Shown piece after piece: positions 55,257 through 64,000 of a stretch of 64,000 nt of DNA. A program made the position numbers and the translations under genes. The notes under the pieces were generated by a model that worked only from the letters and a program-made list of their open reading frames with translations, was not told the origin of the DNA and did no database searches. How positions within the stretch are numbered: position 1 is the stretch's first letter; every line of letters begins with the position of its first letter. This DNA comes from Shimia isoporae (GTDB lineage Bacteria > Pseudomonadota > Alphaproteobacteria > Rhodobacterales > Rhodobacteraceae), in assembly GCF_004346865.1 (NCBI RefSeq), contig NZ_SMGR01000003.1, forward strand, positions 1 through 64,000. Direction: 5' to 3'.

Positions 55257-56192
55257 ATGAAATATCTCATCACGGCCTTGGCGATGCTGGCCGCCGCGCC
55301 CGCGGCTGCAGCAGACAAAATGACCGTTCTGCTGGACTGGTTCATCAATCCCGACCACGGGCCGATCATCATTGCGCAGGAAAACGGCTACTTTGCCGAC
55401 CAGGGTCTCGAAGTTGAGATTGTACCGCCAGCCGACCCCTCCGCGCCGCCGCGTCTTGTCGCCGCCGGCCAGGCCGATCTCGCTGTTTCCTACCAGCCAC
55501 AACTGCACTTGCAGATCCATGAGGGCCTGCCGCTCAAGCGCGTTGGCACTCTCGTCGCCACACCTCTCAACTGTCTTCTCGTTCTCGAAGACGGCCCGAT
55601 CAAATCTCCGGCTGATCTAAGGAACAAGAAAATCGGCTTTTCCGTCGCCGGCGTAGAAGAGGCAGTCTTGGACGCTGTTCTCGGCAATCACGGCGTCAGC
55701 ACCGACGACATCGAGATGATCAATGTCAATTTCTCGCTTTCTCCGTCGCTGATGTCCGGCCAGGTAGACGCCGTTATCGGCGCCTTCCGCAACTTTGAAC
55801 TCAACCAGATGGACATCGAAGGCGTTGCTGGCCGCTGCTTTTACATAGAAGAAGAAGGTGTGCCGTCTTACGACGAGTTGATTTATGTGGCCAACCCGGA
55901 CCGCATGGACACCGATAAGGTGGAACGCTTTCTTGCGGCGACAGAAAAAGCGACCCAATACATCGTCAACAACCCCCAAAAAAGCTGGGAAATATTTGCA
56001 GCCACCTCGACCGAACTGCAAGACGAACTGAACGCACGTGCATGGGTCGATACACTGCCCCGCTTCGCCTTGCGACCGGCAGGCTTTGACGCGGGGCGCT
56101 ATGCACGTTTTGAACAGTTCCTGCTCGACAGCGGCATGATCAACAGCCTGAACCCGGTTGACGAAATCACCATCGACGTGACTGCCAAATGA
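55257..56192 (+). CDS. thiY: Thiamine-precursor ABC transporter binding protein ThiY
   Basis: This 311-residue protein has a signal peptide (residues about 1-20) and an NMT1/THI5-like binding-protein fold: TVLLDWFINPDHGPIIIAQE at the N-terminus and GYFADQGLEVEIVPPADP. ThiY of other bacteria binds formylaminopyrimidine precursors of HMP. It starts 19 bases after thiF, with AGGAAGG upstream, and overlaps tenA by four bases. With thiZ and thiX it completes an importer. Confidence 0.92.
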   Translation: MKYLITALAMLAAAPAAAADKMTVLLDWFINPDHGPIIIAQENGYFADQGLEVEIVPPADPSAPPRLVAAGQADLAVSYQPQLHLQIHEGLPLKRVGTLVATPLNCLLVLEDGPIKSPADLRNKKIGFSVAGVEEAVLDAVLGNHGVSTDDIEMINVNFSLSPSLMSGQVDAVIGAFRNFELNQMDIEGVAGRCFYIEEEGVPSYDELIYVANPDRMDTDKVERFLAATEKATQYIVNNPQKSWEIFAATSTELQDELNARAWVDTLPRFALRPAGFDAGRYARFEQFLLDSGMINSLNPVDEITIDVTAK

Positions 56193-56866
56193 GCGATACC
56201 TACGGCCGCGCCTTCTCGCTGATGCGCGAGAAGGCACCAGAAGCATGGCGGGACTACACCCGTCATGCCTTTGTCGAAAGCATGAAAGACGGCTCACTGC
56301 CAAAAGAGGCCTTTCTACACTATCTGCGCCAAGACTATGTGTTCCTCATCCATTTCTCCCGCGCATGGGCGTTGGCAATTGTTAAGTCAGAAACCCACGA
56401 AGAAATGCTTGGCGCCGTCGGCACCGTCAACGCACTCGTGGCGGAAGAAATGCAGTTGCACGTCGGTGTTTGCGAAGACGCTGGCATCTCGCAAGATCAA
56501 CTTTTTTCAACCAATGAACGCGCCGAAAACCTCGCTTACACCCGCTTTGTCCTCGAAGCCGGATACAGCGGAGATTTGCTTGATCTGCTGGCTGCACTTG
56601 CGCCTTGCGTCATGGGATATGGTGAAATCGGCTTGCGTTTGGCGGCGGAAAAGACATCCGAAGAATATGGTGATTGGATCGCGACATATTCCAGCGATGG
56701 CTACCAGGACAGCTGCAAGGCCGTAGGCAAGCTGCTCGAAGAGGCGCTGATCCGGCGGTTGGGTGTTTCCTATGAAACCTCCCCACGATGGCGCCGGCTT
56801 TGCGACACCTTCCGTCAAGCCACCGAGCTTGAGGTCGGTTTCTGGCAAATGGGCCTTACACCTTGA
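56189..56866 (+). CDS. tenA: TenA-family aminopyrimidine aminohydrolase
   Basis: This 225-residue all-helical protein hydrolyses aminomethyl-pyrimidine from degraded thiamine to HMP. The catalytic cysteine is in ALAPCVMGYGEIGLRL near residue 135, and the upstream SRAWALAIVKS and LVAEEMQLHVGVCEDAGIS segments are conserved. It sits within the thiXYZ genes, which fits the known salvage route: precursor uptake, then hydrolysis. It overlaps thiY and thiZ. Confidence 0.94.
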   Translation: MSDTYGRAFSLMREKAPEAWRDYTRHAFVESMKDGSLPKEAFLHYLRQDYVFLIHFSRAWALAIVKSETHEEMLGAVGTVNALVAEEMQLHVGVCEDAGISQDQLFSTNERAENLAYTRFVLEAGYSGDLLDLLAALAPCVMGYGEIGLRLAAEKTSEEYGDWIATYSSDGYQDSCKAVGKLLEEALIRRLGVSYETSPRWRRLCDTFRQATELEVGFWQMGLTP

Positions 56867-57591
56867 ACAAGGCACCAGCAGTCAAGATCGAGGGCGGCGC
56901 AACGCTTCAGAACGCGCCGCTCTTCGCTCCCCTTTCCCTGACTTTGAATGCCGGGGAATGGACATGCCTGCTTGGTGGATCCGGCGTCGGCAAATCCACA
57001 TTGCTCAGACTGATGTGCGACCTGCCCACCGCGGCAGACTTCAAAGGCCAGATCAGTGCCTCTGACAATTTTCTTGTCGCACCTCGAGTCGCTTACATGG
57101 CGCAAAGTGACCTTTTGCTACCTTGGGCGACTGTTGCGCAAAACACTTTGTTGGGTACCCGTTTGCGTGGCGGAACGCCGGACACCGACCGTTTGGAACG
57201 GATACTCGAGCGCGTCGGTTTGGCCAAACACGCTGACAAAAAACCTTCGGAGCTGTCCGGTGGCCAACGCCAACGTGTGGCTCTTGCCCGCACCTTGATG
57301 GAAGACAAACCAGTGATCCTGCTGGACGAGCCCTTCTCCGCACTCGACGCTCAGACCCGCGCCGCGATGCAGGATCTCGCGGTTGAAACCCTTTCCGGCA
57401 AAACCGTCCTGATGGTGACGCACGATCCTACCGAAGCTTCCCGACTCGGACATAAAATTGTTGTCATGACACCTGCTGGTCTCTCGTTTTTCGCCCCCCC
57501 AGAAGCGCCCGTCCCACGGCCTATTGATGACCAAGAGACACTCACGTGTCAGGCCGCACTGCTGCGCCATCTCCGGGAGGATCTTTCGTGA
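56863..57591 (+). CDS. thiZ: Thiamine-precursor ABC transporter ATPase ThiZ
   Basis: This 242-residue ABC ATPase has Walker A GGSGVGKST (about residue 40), the LSGGQRQRVALART signature and Walker B VILLDEPFSALDAQT. It probably starts with a TTG at 56863 that overlaps the tenA stop. It energises uptake of HMP precursors with ThiX and ThiY. The length is normal for NitT/TauT-type ATPases. Confidence 0.93.
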   Translation: MNKAPAVKIEGGATLQNAPLFAPLSLTLNAGEWTCLLGGSGVGKSTLLRLMCDLPTAADFKGQISASDNFLVAPRVAYMAQSDLLLPWATVAQNTLLGTRLRGGTPDTDRLERILERVGLAKHADKKPSELSGGQRQRVALARTLMEDKPVILLDEPFSALDAQTRAAMQDLAVETLSGKTVLMVTHDPTEASRLGHKIVVMTPAGLSFFAPPEAPVPRPIDDQETLTCQAALLRHLREDLS

Positions 57592-58325
57592 AAGCTCTAC
57601 CGGCATTCGCCGCAATCATCTTTGCAGTTACCCTCTGGCAAGCAATTGTCTCCCTCACCGGCCTGCCAAAGTTCATTCTTCCCGGTCCGGTGCAAGTTGC
57701 AGAAACGTGGTGGCAAAACCGCTTAGTGATCGCAGAACACACCTTGGTAACTGCAATGGAGGTGATGATCGGCCTCGCGATTGGCACAGCGCTTGGCATT
57801 GTCACCGCAATCCAGCTCGCCACATCCCGCGCGGCGCGGGTTTTGGTGCAGCCCCTTCTTGTCTTTACTCAAGCGCTGCCTGTTTTTGCCCTCGCACCAA
57901 TCCTGACACTTTGGCTTGGCTTCGGCCTTTGGTCCAAAGTCGCCATGGCCGTATTGATCATCTACTTCCCTGTAACATCTGCCTTCTTCGACGGCCTCAT
58001 GCGAACGCCACAAGGTTACTTGGATCTTGCCACAACCATGCAAGCCAACCCGCGGCGCGTCCTCTTGCACATCCGAATTCCGGCCGCCTTGCCGTCGCTG
58101 GCATCCGGAATTCGCCTCGCTGCCGTTTACGCGCCAATTGGCGCCGTGATCGGTGAGTGGGTCGGTGCTTCGAAGGGGCTCGGATATCTGATGCTACTGG
58201 CCAACGGCCGCGCAAAGACCGACTTGATGTTCGCGGCTATGCTGACGCTCGGACTTTTTTCGGTGCTGCTACATCTCGCGATCCGATTTGCCACACGCAA
58301 CCTTGGCAAGCACGACTCCCAATAG
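57588..58325 (+). CDS. thiX: Thiamine-precursor ABC transporter permease ThiX
   Basis: This protein of 245 residues begins with a GTG at 57588 that overlaps the thiZ stop. It has about six membrane helices and the BPD permease motif for ATPase contact (QANPRRVLLHIRIPAALPSL). It belongs to the NitT/TauT-type permease family. It is the last gene of the operon; about 180 bases without a gene separate it from the next. No terminator hairpin stands out in that gap. Confidence 0.93.
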   Translation: MKALPAFAAIIFAVTLWQAIVSLTGLPKFILPGPVQVAETWWQNRLVIAEHTLVTAMEVMIGLAIGTALGIVTAIQLATSRAARVLVQPLLVFTQALPVFALAPILTLWLGFGLWSKVAMAVLIIYFPVTSAFFDGLMRTPQGYLDLATTMQANPRRVLLHIRIPAALPSLASGIRLAAVYAPIGAVIGEWVGASKGLGYLMLLANGRAKTDLMFAAMLTLGLFSVLLHLAIRFATRNLGKHDSQ

Positions 58326-58503
58326 AAAACCCGCCAAAGACCCGATTTCAGGGTCAAATTGTGCATTTCCGGCGATTCATCCGCCTCAAAAGGCGAAAGT
58401 TTCTTGGACTTGAGCGCCGATTGAAATAGGAGAGGCAAAAATTTAACAGCCAGACTACGGCAGATGCAGCCCAGAACGGGCGCGGCGCAACCGGAAGGCC
58501 AAA

Positions 58504-59817
58504 ATGCAAACTTCGATCCCACTCACCTCTCGTCCCCAAAACACACTCTTCGGCCAAGGCGACATTTTTGTCTTGTTCGGTGAACTGTTCGGTCGTGGCT
58601 ATGCCACCGGTTTGATTGACTCCGCCAAGGCGGCGGGCATGGAGGTGATTGGCATCACCGTCGGCAGACGGCAGGATGATGGGTCCCTGCGTGCCCTGAC
58701 TGATGAAGAACTTGCAGAAGCCGAAACCAACCTCGGCGGTCGTATCATTAACATTCCGCTCATGGCTGGCTTTGACATGGATGCACCGGAGGGCGGCGCA
58801 ACTCCGACTGACATGCTCAAGGACATGACCCTCGAGAACTGGCAGGACTACAAACTCGATTGGGCCGCCGTGGACAACTGCCGCAACATTGGCACGACAC
58901 GCTTCAAAACCGCGCTGGATCAGGTTCTGGCAGAACTGCAGGGAATGATACCGGCTGGCCGCAACGTGTTTGTTGCGCACACAATGGCCGGAGGCATACC
59001 GCGCGCCAAGGCATTCATGGCCATTGCCAACCGCATTTACAAAGGCCGCGGTGCTCGACACCTGTCCAGCCAAGCGCTTCTGGACAGTGATCTGGGTAAA
59101 CTCATTCTTCAGAACTTTGACGAGGTAACCGCCAACAGTTTTGGTCATCTGCTTGACCAATCTGCGGATTTGCGGACCCATGTCGAGGCTGGAGGCGGGC
59201 AAATCCGCTACACCGCATATGGCTATCATGGCACGCGTATTCTAATTGGCGGCAATTACCGTTGGCAGACCTACACCAGCTACACTCAGGGCTACGCAAA
59301 AATGCGCCTCGAAGGTTTTGCGCAGTCGGCATGGGACAAGGGGATCAAGGCCACAGTGTTCAACTGCCCGGAAATCCGGACCAATTCCTCTGACGTTTTT
59401 GCGGGCATCGAGCTGTCTTTGGTTCCGCTTCTTGAAGCCTTCCGGAAAGAAGGCGGCGGCGCGTGGGCCGATGCTGTTTGGCAGGAATGTCAGGCACTTC
59501 TAAAGGACGATGTGACGCTTGAGTCCATCCTTCAAACGGTTGGTGAGTACCAGCAATCCGACGCGATGCAGCCTTTCTATAACTTCGCAGAATGGCCAAT
59601 GGCGAATTCTGCGGATCAGGTCGAGATGACCGTGGGTACATCGCAAGACATCGTGGCACTGCACAACGACCGCAAGGCGCTCGTCAGCGACGTTCTGAGC
59701 CATCATGTTGTGAACGCCACCGGCCAGTTGATCTTTGGCTCCGCCAGCCAGCCGGAAGGCCCGGTGCTTTGGCTGGACCACGATCTGGTCGCACAGCAAC
59801 TGATCGCAACCAACTGA
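58504..59817 (+). CDS. FabMG-like protein (enoyl-ACP reductase FabMG family)
   Basis: This 437-residue protein is one I associate with the name enoyl ACP reductase FabMG family protein in Roseobacter genomes, from memory of the family label and not from a search. It begins with FGQGDIFVLFGELFGRGYAT and has a glycine-rich AGGIPRAKAFMAIANRIYK region and a YTAYGYHGTRILIGGNYRWQ region that suggest a Rossmann-like domain. The 58326-58503 gap precedes it. A strong terminator follows. The actual reaction is not established by the sequence. Confidence 0.6.
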   Translation: MQTSIPLTSRPQNTLFGQGDIFVLFGELFGRGYATGLIDSAKAAGMEVIGITVGRRQDDGSLRALTDEELAEAETNLGGRIINIPLMAGFDMDAPEGGATPTDMLKDMTLENWQDYKLDWAAVDNCRNIGTTRFKTALDQVLAELQGMIPAGRNVFVAHTMAGGIPRAKAFMAIANRIYKGRGARHLSSQALLDSDLGKLILQNFDEVTANSFGHLLDQSADLRTHVEAGGGQIRYTAYGYHGTRILIGGNYRWQTYTSYTQGYAKMRLEGFAQSAWDKGIKATVFNCPEIRTNSSDVFAGIELSLVPLLEAFRKEGGGAWADAVWQECQALLKDDVTLESILQTVGEYQQSDAMQPFYNFAEWPMANSADQVEMTVGTSQDIVALHNDRKALVSDVLSHHVVNATGQLIFGSASQPEGPVLWLDHDLVAQQLIATN

Positions 59818-59840
59818 CCACATCGGTTCTGACAAAAAAA

Positions 59841-59865
59841 AGGCCCGCTGAAAATTAGCGGGCCT
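59841..59865 (+). terminator. Bidirectional terminator after the FabMG-like gene
   Basis: AGGCCCGCT and AGCGGGCCT form a perfect nine-pair stem with a seven-base loop, followed by TTTTTT on the plus strand and a run of eight T bases on the minus strand. It also serves the convergent RND gene. Confidence 0.93.
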
Positions 59866-59884
59866 TTTTTGTATGACCTGAACT

Positions 59885-62800
59885 TCAGGTGTGGGCAGTC
59901 AACGGATCTGGATCCGAAGACCGTTTTAGCAAACCACGTAGGCGCATAATCAGCACGTAGAGTGGCGCTGTGAAAACGGCCCCGATCAGAACGGCAGTCA
60001 CCATACCGCCGAAGACCGCTTGACCAAGCGCCGCGAGCGCACCTGCGCCAGCACCGCCTGCGAGCACGAGAGGCGTGGCTCCCAGCACAACGGCCAAAGC
60101 CGTCATCAAAAGAGGCCGGAAACGCTGCTGCGCCGCTGTCTTGGCTGCGAGAACCAAGTCTTCTCCCGCATCCACACGCTTCTTGGCAACATCCACAATC
60201 AGGATCGCATTGCGTGCTGCCATGCCGATCATCAGCACCAGACCAATCTGTGTGTAAAGGCTAATGTCGCCACCAGCGGCCCACGTGTGCAGGAAGGTGC
60301 CCAGCAACGCGGTTGGAACAACCAGCAGGATTGCGAGAGGAGCAGCCCAGCTTTCGTATTGTGCCGCCATAATGAGGAAGGCAAAGAGCATTGCGAGCGC
60401 AAAGGCAATTCCTGCTGTGGAGCCGGCCTCAGTCTCTTGGTAAGTCTGTCCGGTCCACTCGAAGCTGAAGCCGTTTCCAAGTGCCGTCGAAGCAATCCGT
60501 TCCATCGCTTCGATCGCGTCACCAGATGAAAACCCTTCCGCAGGCTCGCCACTGATCACAACAGACCCATAAAGGTTGTAACTGGTCAATGTTTGCGGCC
60601 CTGTCACATCCTTCAGGTCAACAAGGGAAGAAATTGGCACCACCTCTCCGGTTTGGGCACGCACATAGGTGTTGCGCAGGTCCCCATCATCGTTGCGATA
60701 CTCGGCGTCCGCCTGCACCATGACAGGCACACGTTTTCCGAACATCGTTATGTCGTTGACAAAGTAGCCACCCAGTTGCGCCTGCATGGTCGTGAACACG
60801 TCATCCACACGCACACCCGCCATTTTGGATTTAACACGGTCAAGATCCACGAACTTTTGCGGGACTTCCGCACGGAATGTGCTGAACCCATAGGCCAACT
60901 CCGGCGCCGCATTGATTTCTGCCAATACCACATCTAAAGCCTCCGCCATTTGAACAGGTGAACGACCTTGCGTGTCCTGCAGGACAAATTCGAACCCTGC
61001 CGAGTTGCCCATGCCAGGTATGGTCGGACTCTCGAAAGGCAGAACCAGCGCTTCATCGAAGGTCTCCAGTACAGCAGCCGTCTCGATGAATATTTCGCGC
61101 TGGCTTGCTTCCCTTTGGTCCCAGTGCTCCAACGCAACGATCATGATGCCTGCCGAAGGAACGGTTGCGCCCTCGAGCAAGGAGCCACCAGCCAGAGTGA
61201 TCACGTCACGGACACCGTCTATCGCCCGTACCTCCGCAGCCATTGCATCGACAACCTCTGATGTCCGACCGACCGCCGCGGCGTCAGGTAGCTGGACTTC
61301 AACAAAGAACGACCCTTGATCTTCCGACGGCACGAAGCCGGTGGGCATGTTTGTCGCCAGCCCGTAAACCCCGCCGATGAGGCCTGCGTAGAGCACCAAG
61401 GCAAGCGGCAGTCTACGGGACAGGCAATCGGACAAGTTGACGTAACCCCTGGTGATCCAGTTCAGCATGTCGTTGAACTTGCGCAGAAAAAGTGGCGGCT
61501 GTTTGTGCTCCGCATCCAGAAGCAGCACACACAGCGCTGGCACCAAGGTCACGGCCACGATAGTGGAAATCAGAACCGCCATAGACAAAACAACGCCGAA
61601 CTGAGCATAGATGATTCCCACCATGCCCGGCATCAGGGACACCGGCCCAAAGACCGCTAGAAGGACGGCGGCTCCCGCAATCAAGGGGCTACCAACGTTC
61701 TGCATCGCCTCAAGGGTTGCTGTGCGCACGTCTACCGCCTTCTCTGCCAAGACACGCTCCACGTCCTCCAACACGATGATGGCTGCATCGACCACAACAC
61801 CGATCGCCAAAATCATGGCCAACAGGCTGATAAGATTGATCGAATATCCCAAAGCCAACATAACTCCGAAGGTCCCGACCAAGGACGGCGGAATTGTCGC
61901 CAACGGGATCAATGTCGCACGAAGGTTTTGCAAAAAGACATAGGTGACGGCGGTGACAAGAGCGACCGCAATAAAGAGCGTGATGATGACTTCGTGTATG
62001 CTCACCTCGACAAAGGTGGTGGCGTCATACGGCACGTCATATTGCAATCCTGCTGGGAAACTCTGAGAAACAGTCGCCATTGCATGGCGAACACCCTCGG
62101 CCACATCCAGAGCATTTGCCCCCGGTTGCTGATAGATCGCCAGCACAGCCGCGGCCTGCCCGTTCACCTTACCGACAGAGCCCGCGAACTCGGCGCCAAG
62201 CTCGAACCGCGCCACATCTGACAACATAAGGATTTTACCGTTGGGCTCAGCGCGCAGAACAATTTCAGAGAACTCGTCCGCATTGGCCATTCGGCCCTTT
62301 GTCTGAAGCGTATAGGTAAAGTCTTGGTCGGGCGACGGCGCCGCACCGATTGAGCCTGCCGCTGCAACAAAGTTCTGTTCACTCACTGCCGCAATCACGT
62401 CTTGTGCCACAACATCGTTGGCATGCATCGCAATCGGATCAAGCCAAATACGCGCGGCATAATCCTGAATGTTCATAATTTCTGCCTTGCCGACACCTGG
62501 TACGCGCAGCAGAGCATCGACCACATTGAGGCTCGCGTAATTCGCCAGAAACAGTTCTTCGTGATCGGCTTCAGATGTCACAGTCACAACTTGCAGAATT
62601 GTCGGGCTTTCCTTCTCAACGGAAATCCCCTGTCGCCGAACGTCTTCTGGCAGTTTTGGCAAAGCCTTGTTGACCCGGTTCTGTGTCAGGGTCTGGGCTT
62701 TGTCAGGGTCTGCACCAACCTTAAAGGTCACCACCAGCTGATAACTTCCATCATTTGACGCTGTTGATTTCATGTAAATCATGTCCTCAACGCCGTTGAT

Positions 62801-63004
62801 TTCGCGCTCCAGAACAACGCCAACGGTGTCCTGCATTGTTGTCGCGTTAGCCCCTGGAAAAGTTGCCGTAACCACCACGTTTGGGGGTACGATGTCAGGG
62901 TACTGAGAAACCGGCATGATCGCCGCTGCCAACAACCCCGCGACAGTTACCACAATGGAAATGACGGCCGAGAACCGGGGGTGATCTGTGAAAAACTTGT
63001 ACAT
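59885..63004 (-). CDS. RND-family efflux permease (HAE1 type)
   Basis: This 1039-residue protein is a full-length AcrB/MexB-like proton-driven exporter of the inner membrane with about twelve helices and two large periplasmic domains. It starts PRFSAVISIVVTVAGLLAAA and has the usual GQVDxxR-like porter segments. The helix 4 motif reads AIGVVVDAAIIVLEDVERV: D406 matches AcrB D407, but A407 replaces D408. The helix 10 motif AARNAILIVD has arginine where AcrB has K940. R971- and T978-like positions (FRPLLMT) are kept. It overlaps nothing and is five bases from its membrane-fusion partner. Confidence 0.9.
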   Translation of the reverse strand: MYKFFTDHPRFSAVISIVVTVAGLLAAAIMPVSQYPDIVPPNVVVTATFPGANATTMQDTVGVVLEREINGVEDMIYMKSTASNDGSYQLVVTFKVGADPDKAQTLTQNRVNKALPKLPEDVRRQGISVEKESPTILQVVTVTSEADHEELFLANYASLNVVDALLRVPGVGKAEIMNIQDYAARIWLDPIAMHANDVVAQDVIAAVSEQNFVAAAGSIGAAPSPDQDFTYTLQTKGRMANADEFSEIVLRAEPNGKILMLSDVARFELGAEFAGSVGKVNGQAAAVLAIYQQPGANALDVAEGVRHAMATVSQSFPAGLQYDVPYDATTFVEVSIHEVIITLFIAVALVTAVTYVFLQNLRATLIPLATIPPSLVGTFGVMLALGYSINLISLLAMILAIGVVVDAAIIVLEDVERVLAEKAVDVRTATLEAMQNVGSPLIAGAAVLLAVFGPVSLMPGMVGIIYAQFGVVLSMAVLISTIVAVTLVPALCVLLLDAEHKQPPLFLRKFNDMLNWITRGYVNLSDCLSRRLPLALVLYAGLIGGVYGLATNMPTGFVPSEDQGSFFVEVQLPDAAAVGRTSEVVDAMAAEVRAIDGVRDVITLAGGSLLEGATVPSAGIMIVALEHWDQREASQREIFIETAAVLETFDEALVLPFESPTIPGMGNSAGFEFVLQDTQGRSPVQMAEALDVVLAEINAAPELAYGFSTFRAEVPQKFVDLDRVKSKMAGVRVDDVFTTMQAQLGGYFVNDITMFGKRVPVMVQADAEYRNDDGDLRNTYVRAQTGEVVPISSLVDLKDVTGPQTLTSYNLYGSVVISGEPAEGFSSGDAIEAMERIASTALGNGFSFEWTGQTYQETEAGSTAGIAFALAMLFAFLIMAAQYESWAAPLAILLVVPTALLGTFLHTWAAGGDISLYTQIGLVLMIGMAARNAILIVDVAKKRVDAGEDLVLAAKTAAQQRFRPLLMTALAVVLGATPLVLAGGAGAGALAALGQAVFGGMVTAVLIGAVFTAPLYVLIMRLRGLLKRSSDPDPLTAHT

Positions 63005-63009
63005 AATCC

Positions 63010-64000
63010 CTATTCCTCAATGGGGTCGACCTGAGAGCCGGCGCCGATACGTTGCAAATTGCTTGTTGCGATAATTTCACCGGGGGTGAGGCCAGAGCGG
63101 ACCAGCCACCAGCCATCGACCTGAGGTCCAAACTCAGCGTAACGCGGCTCCACAATGCCGTCCGTTGTTACGACCATCACGTATTGGCCTTGCTGGTCAG
63201 TTTGCACAGACTGCGCAGGCACAGCGAGGTGTTCCGCGCCGGCTTCCACAACTTGCACAACGCCAGCCTGACCATGCCAAAGCGTCTTGTCAGGATTATC
63301 AAAGATCACCTGAACTCCGACCGTGCCGGTCTTGGCGTCTATTTCGTTGGTCGAGGCCACTACCTCGCCTGGGAGGCCGTAGAGGGAGCCATCCGCCAAC
63401 GTGAGGCTGACTTCGAACTCCACACCTTGCTCGGCCTGTTGCGTAAGTTGACGGTCAAGTTTTTCGTCGATGTGCACCCAGGCCCGCATCTGATCAATGA
63501 CATTGAGCGTTCCCAACACAGTGCCCGGTGTTACCAGATCACCAATCGCGTTTCCGGCGCTTGCGACCACCCCGTTGTGTTGTGCTTTGACCACAGCACG
63601 AGACAGATCAAGCTCGGCCCGATCAAGCGTCGCTCTTGCGACGGCAGCATTGGCTTCGGCTTTGGCCAAATCAGCGCGGTATTGGTCGAGATCATGCTGG
63701 GCAATCCGTCCGGATTCCCCTAGGGTTTCTGCGCGTGCCGCACCAAGGCGCGCGAATTCCAAATCGGCTTCAGCAAGGGCCAAGGCCGCACTGGCCGCGT
63801 TTCTTGCGACCTCATAATCGATCGTGTCAATCTCGAAAAGCACGTCACCGGTCTTGGCAAATGTACCGGAATGCGCACGTTTGTTCAGGTGCCCTTGGAC
63901 GCGCGCGATCATCTTGATGTGCTCATAAGCCCGCAGCTTGGTCGGGAACGTCAGAACAGGCGCTACGTCTTCGATCGCAACAGTATGTGTTTTGACGGGG
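63010..64000 (-). CDS. RND efflux membrane-fusion protein, N-terminal part missing
   Basis: The frame is open to the window edge at 64000, so the N-terminus with its signal or lipid anchor is outside. The visible 330 residues have the barrel-sandwich (lipoyl) halves (RVQGHLNKRAHSGTFAKTGD and AQHNGVVASAGNAIGDLVTP), an intervening helical hairpin of Ala/Glu/Arg-rich heptads, and a beta-barrel domain (VQVIFDNPDKTLWHGQAGVV). It links the RND permease to an outer-membrane channel, which is not in the window. The two genes form one operon, six bases apart. Confidence 0.93.
   Translation of the reverse strand, partial: PVKTHTVAIEDVAPVLTFPTKLRAYEHIKMIARVQGHLNKRAHSGTFAKTGDVLFEIDTIDYEVARNAASAALALAEADLEFARLGAARAETLGESGRIAQHDLDQYRADLAKAEANAAVARATLDRAELDLSRAVVKAQHNGVVASAGNAIGDLVTPGTVLGTLNVIDQMRAWVHIDEKLDRQLTQQAEQGVEFEVSLTLADGSLYGLPGEVVASTNEIDAKTGTVGVQVIFDNPDKTLWHGQAGVVQVVEAGAEHLAVPAQSVQTDQQGQYVMVVTTDGIVEPRYAEFGPQVDGWWLVRSGLTPGEIIATSNLQRIGAGSQVDPIEE

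Overview
The window looks like the chromosome of a marine alphaproteobacterium of the Roseobacter group (Rhodobacterales). This is inferred from protein character: ribosomal and RNA polymerase subunits of alphaproteobacterial type, a RibH2-type lumazine synthase, a ThiXYZ/TenA thiamine-precursor salvage operon, a FabMG-like protein and a SqdB-type enzyme. No rRNA, tRNA, CRISPR array, prophage or insertion sequence was found.

Positions 1-39313 hold the classic secE-nusG-rplKA-rplJL-rpoBC-rpsLG-fusA-tuf series, all on the minus strand and in the usual order. Unlike the compact textbook cluster, it is cut into five segments by four accessory blocks of mixed orientation. The blocks are: (a) rhamnosyltransferase-like, EamA transporter and DUF4265 genes between rpsL and rpoC; (b) TPR regulator-like, serine hydrolase, RidA, DSD1-type PLP enzyme, LysR and L,D-transpeptidase genes between rpoB and rplL; (c) an RTX repeat protein, a solitary PotD-like binding protein and a hybrid histidine kinase between rplJ and rplA; (d) a nitroreductase, an unrecognised 457-residue protein, a lactate dehydrogenase and a SnoaL-like protein between rplK and nusG. 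A terminator hairpin follows rpoC, rplL, rplA and nusG, so each segment appears to be its own transcription unit. Upstream of secE lie two small membrane proteins of unknown function, a membrane glycosyltransferase and a UDP-sulfoquinovose synthase.

Positions 39541-50617 hold single metabolic and envelope genes: a porin, a DCC-family thiol protein, a large AsmA-like protein, a GH43 beta-xylosidase, lumazine synthase (ribH) under an FMN riboswitch, an unknown periplasmic protein with one CXXCH motif, transaldolase and an Old Yellow Enzyme.

Positions 50755-58325 are one tightly overlapped thiamine operon, thiD-thiO-thiS-thiG-thiE-thiF-thiY-tenA-thiZ-thiX, behind a TPP riboswitch. It builds the thiazole from glycine (ThiO/S/G/F), imports and recycles pyrimidine precursors (ThiXYZ, TenA), phosphorylates them (ThiD) and joins the halves (ThiE). 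thiC is absent from the operon. In both riboswitch leaders a hairpin overlaps the Shine-Dalgarno sequence, which suggests control of translation.

Positions 58504-64000 hold a FabMG-like protein of uncertain role and an RND efflux permease with its membrane-fusion partner, which runs off the end of the window. The permease has unusual residues at the positions of the AcrB proton-relay Asp408 and Lys940.

No clearly new multi-gene system was proven. The best candidates for something undescribed are the kinase/binding-protein pair at 24439-27359, the unknown protein at 29955-31328 and the CXXCH protein at 46642-48087.
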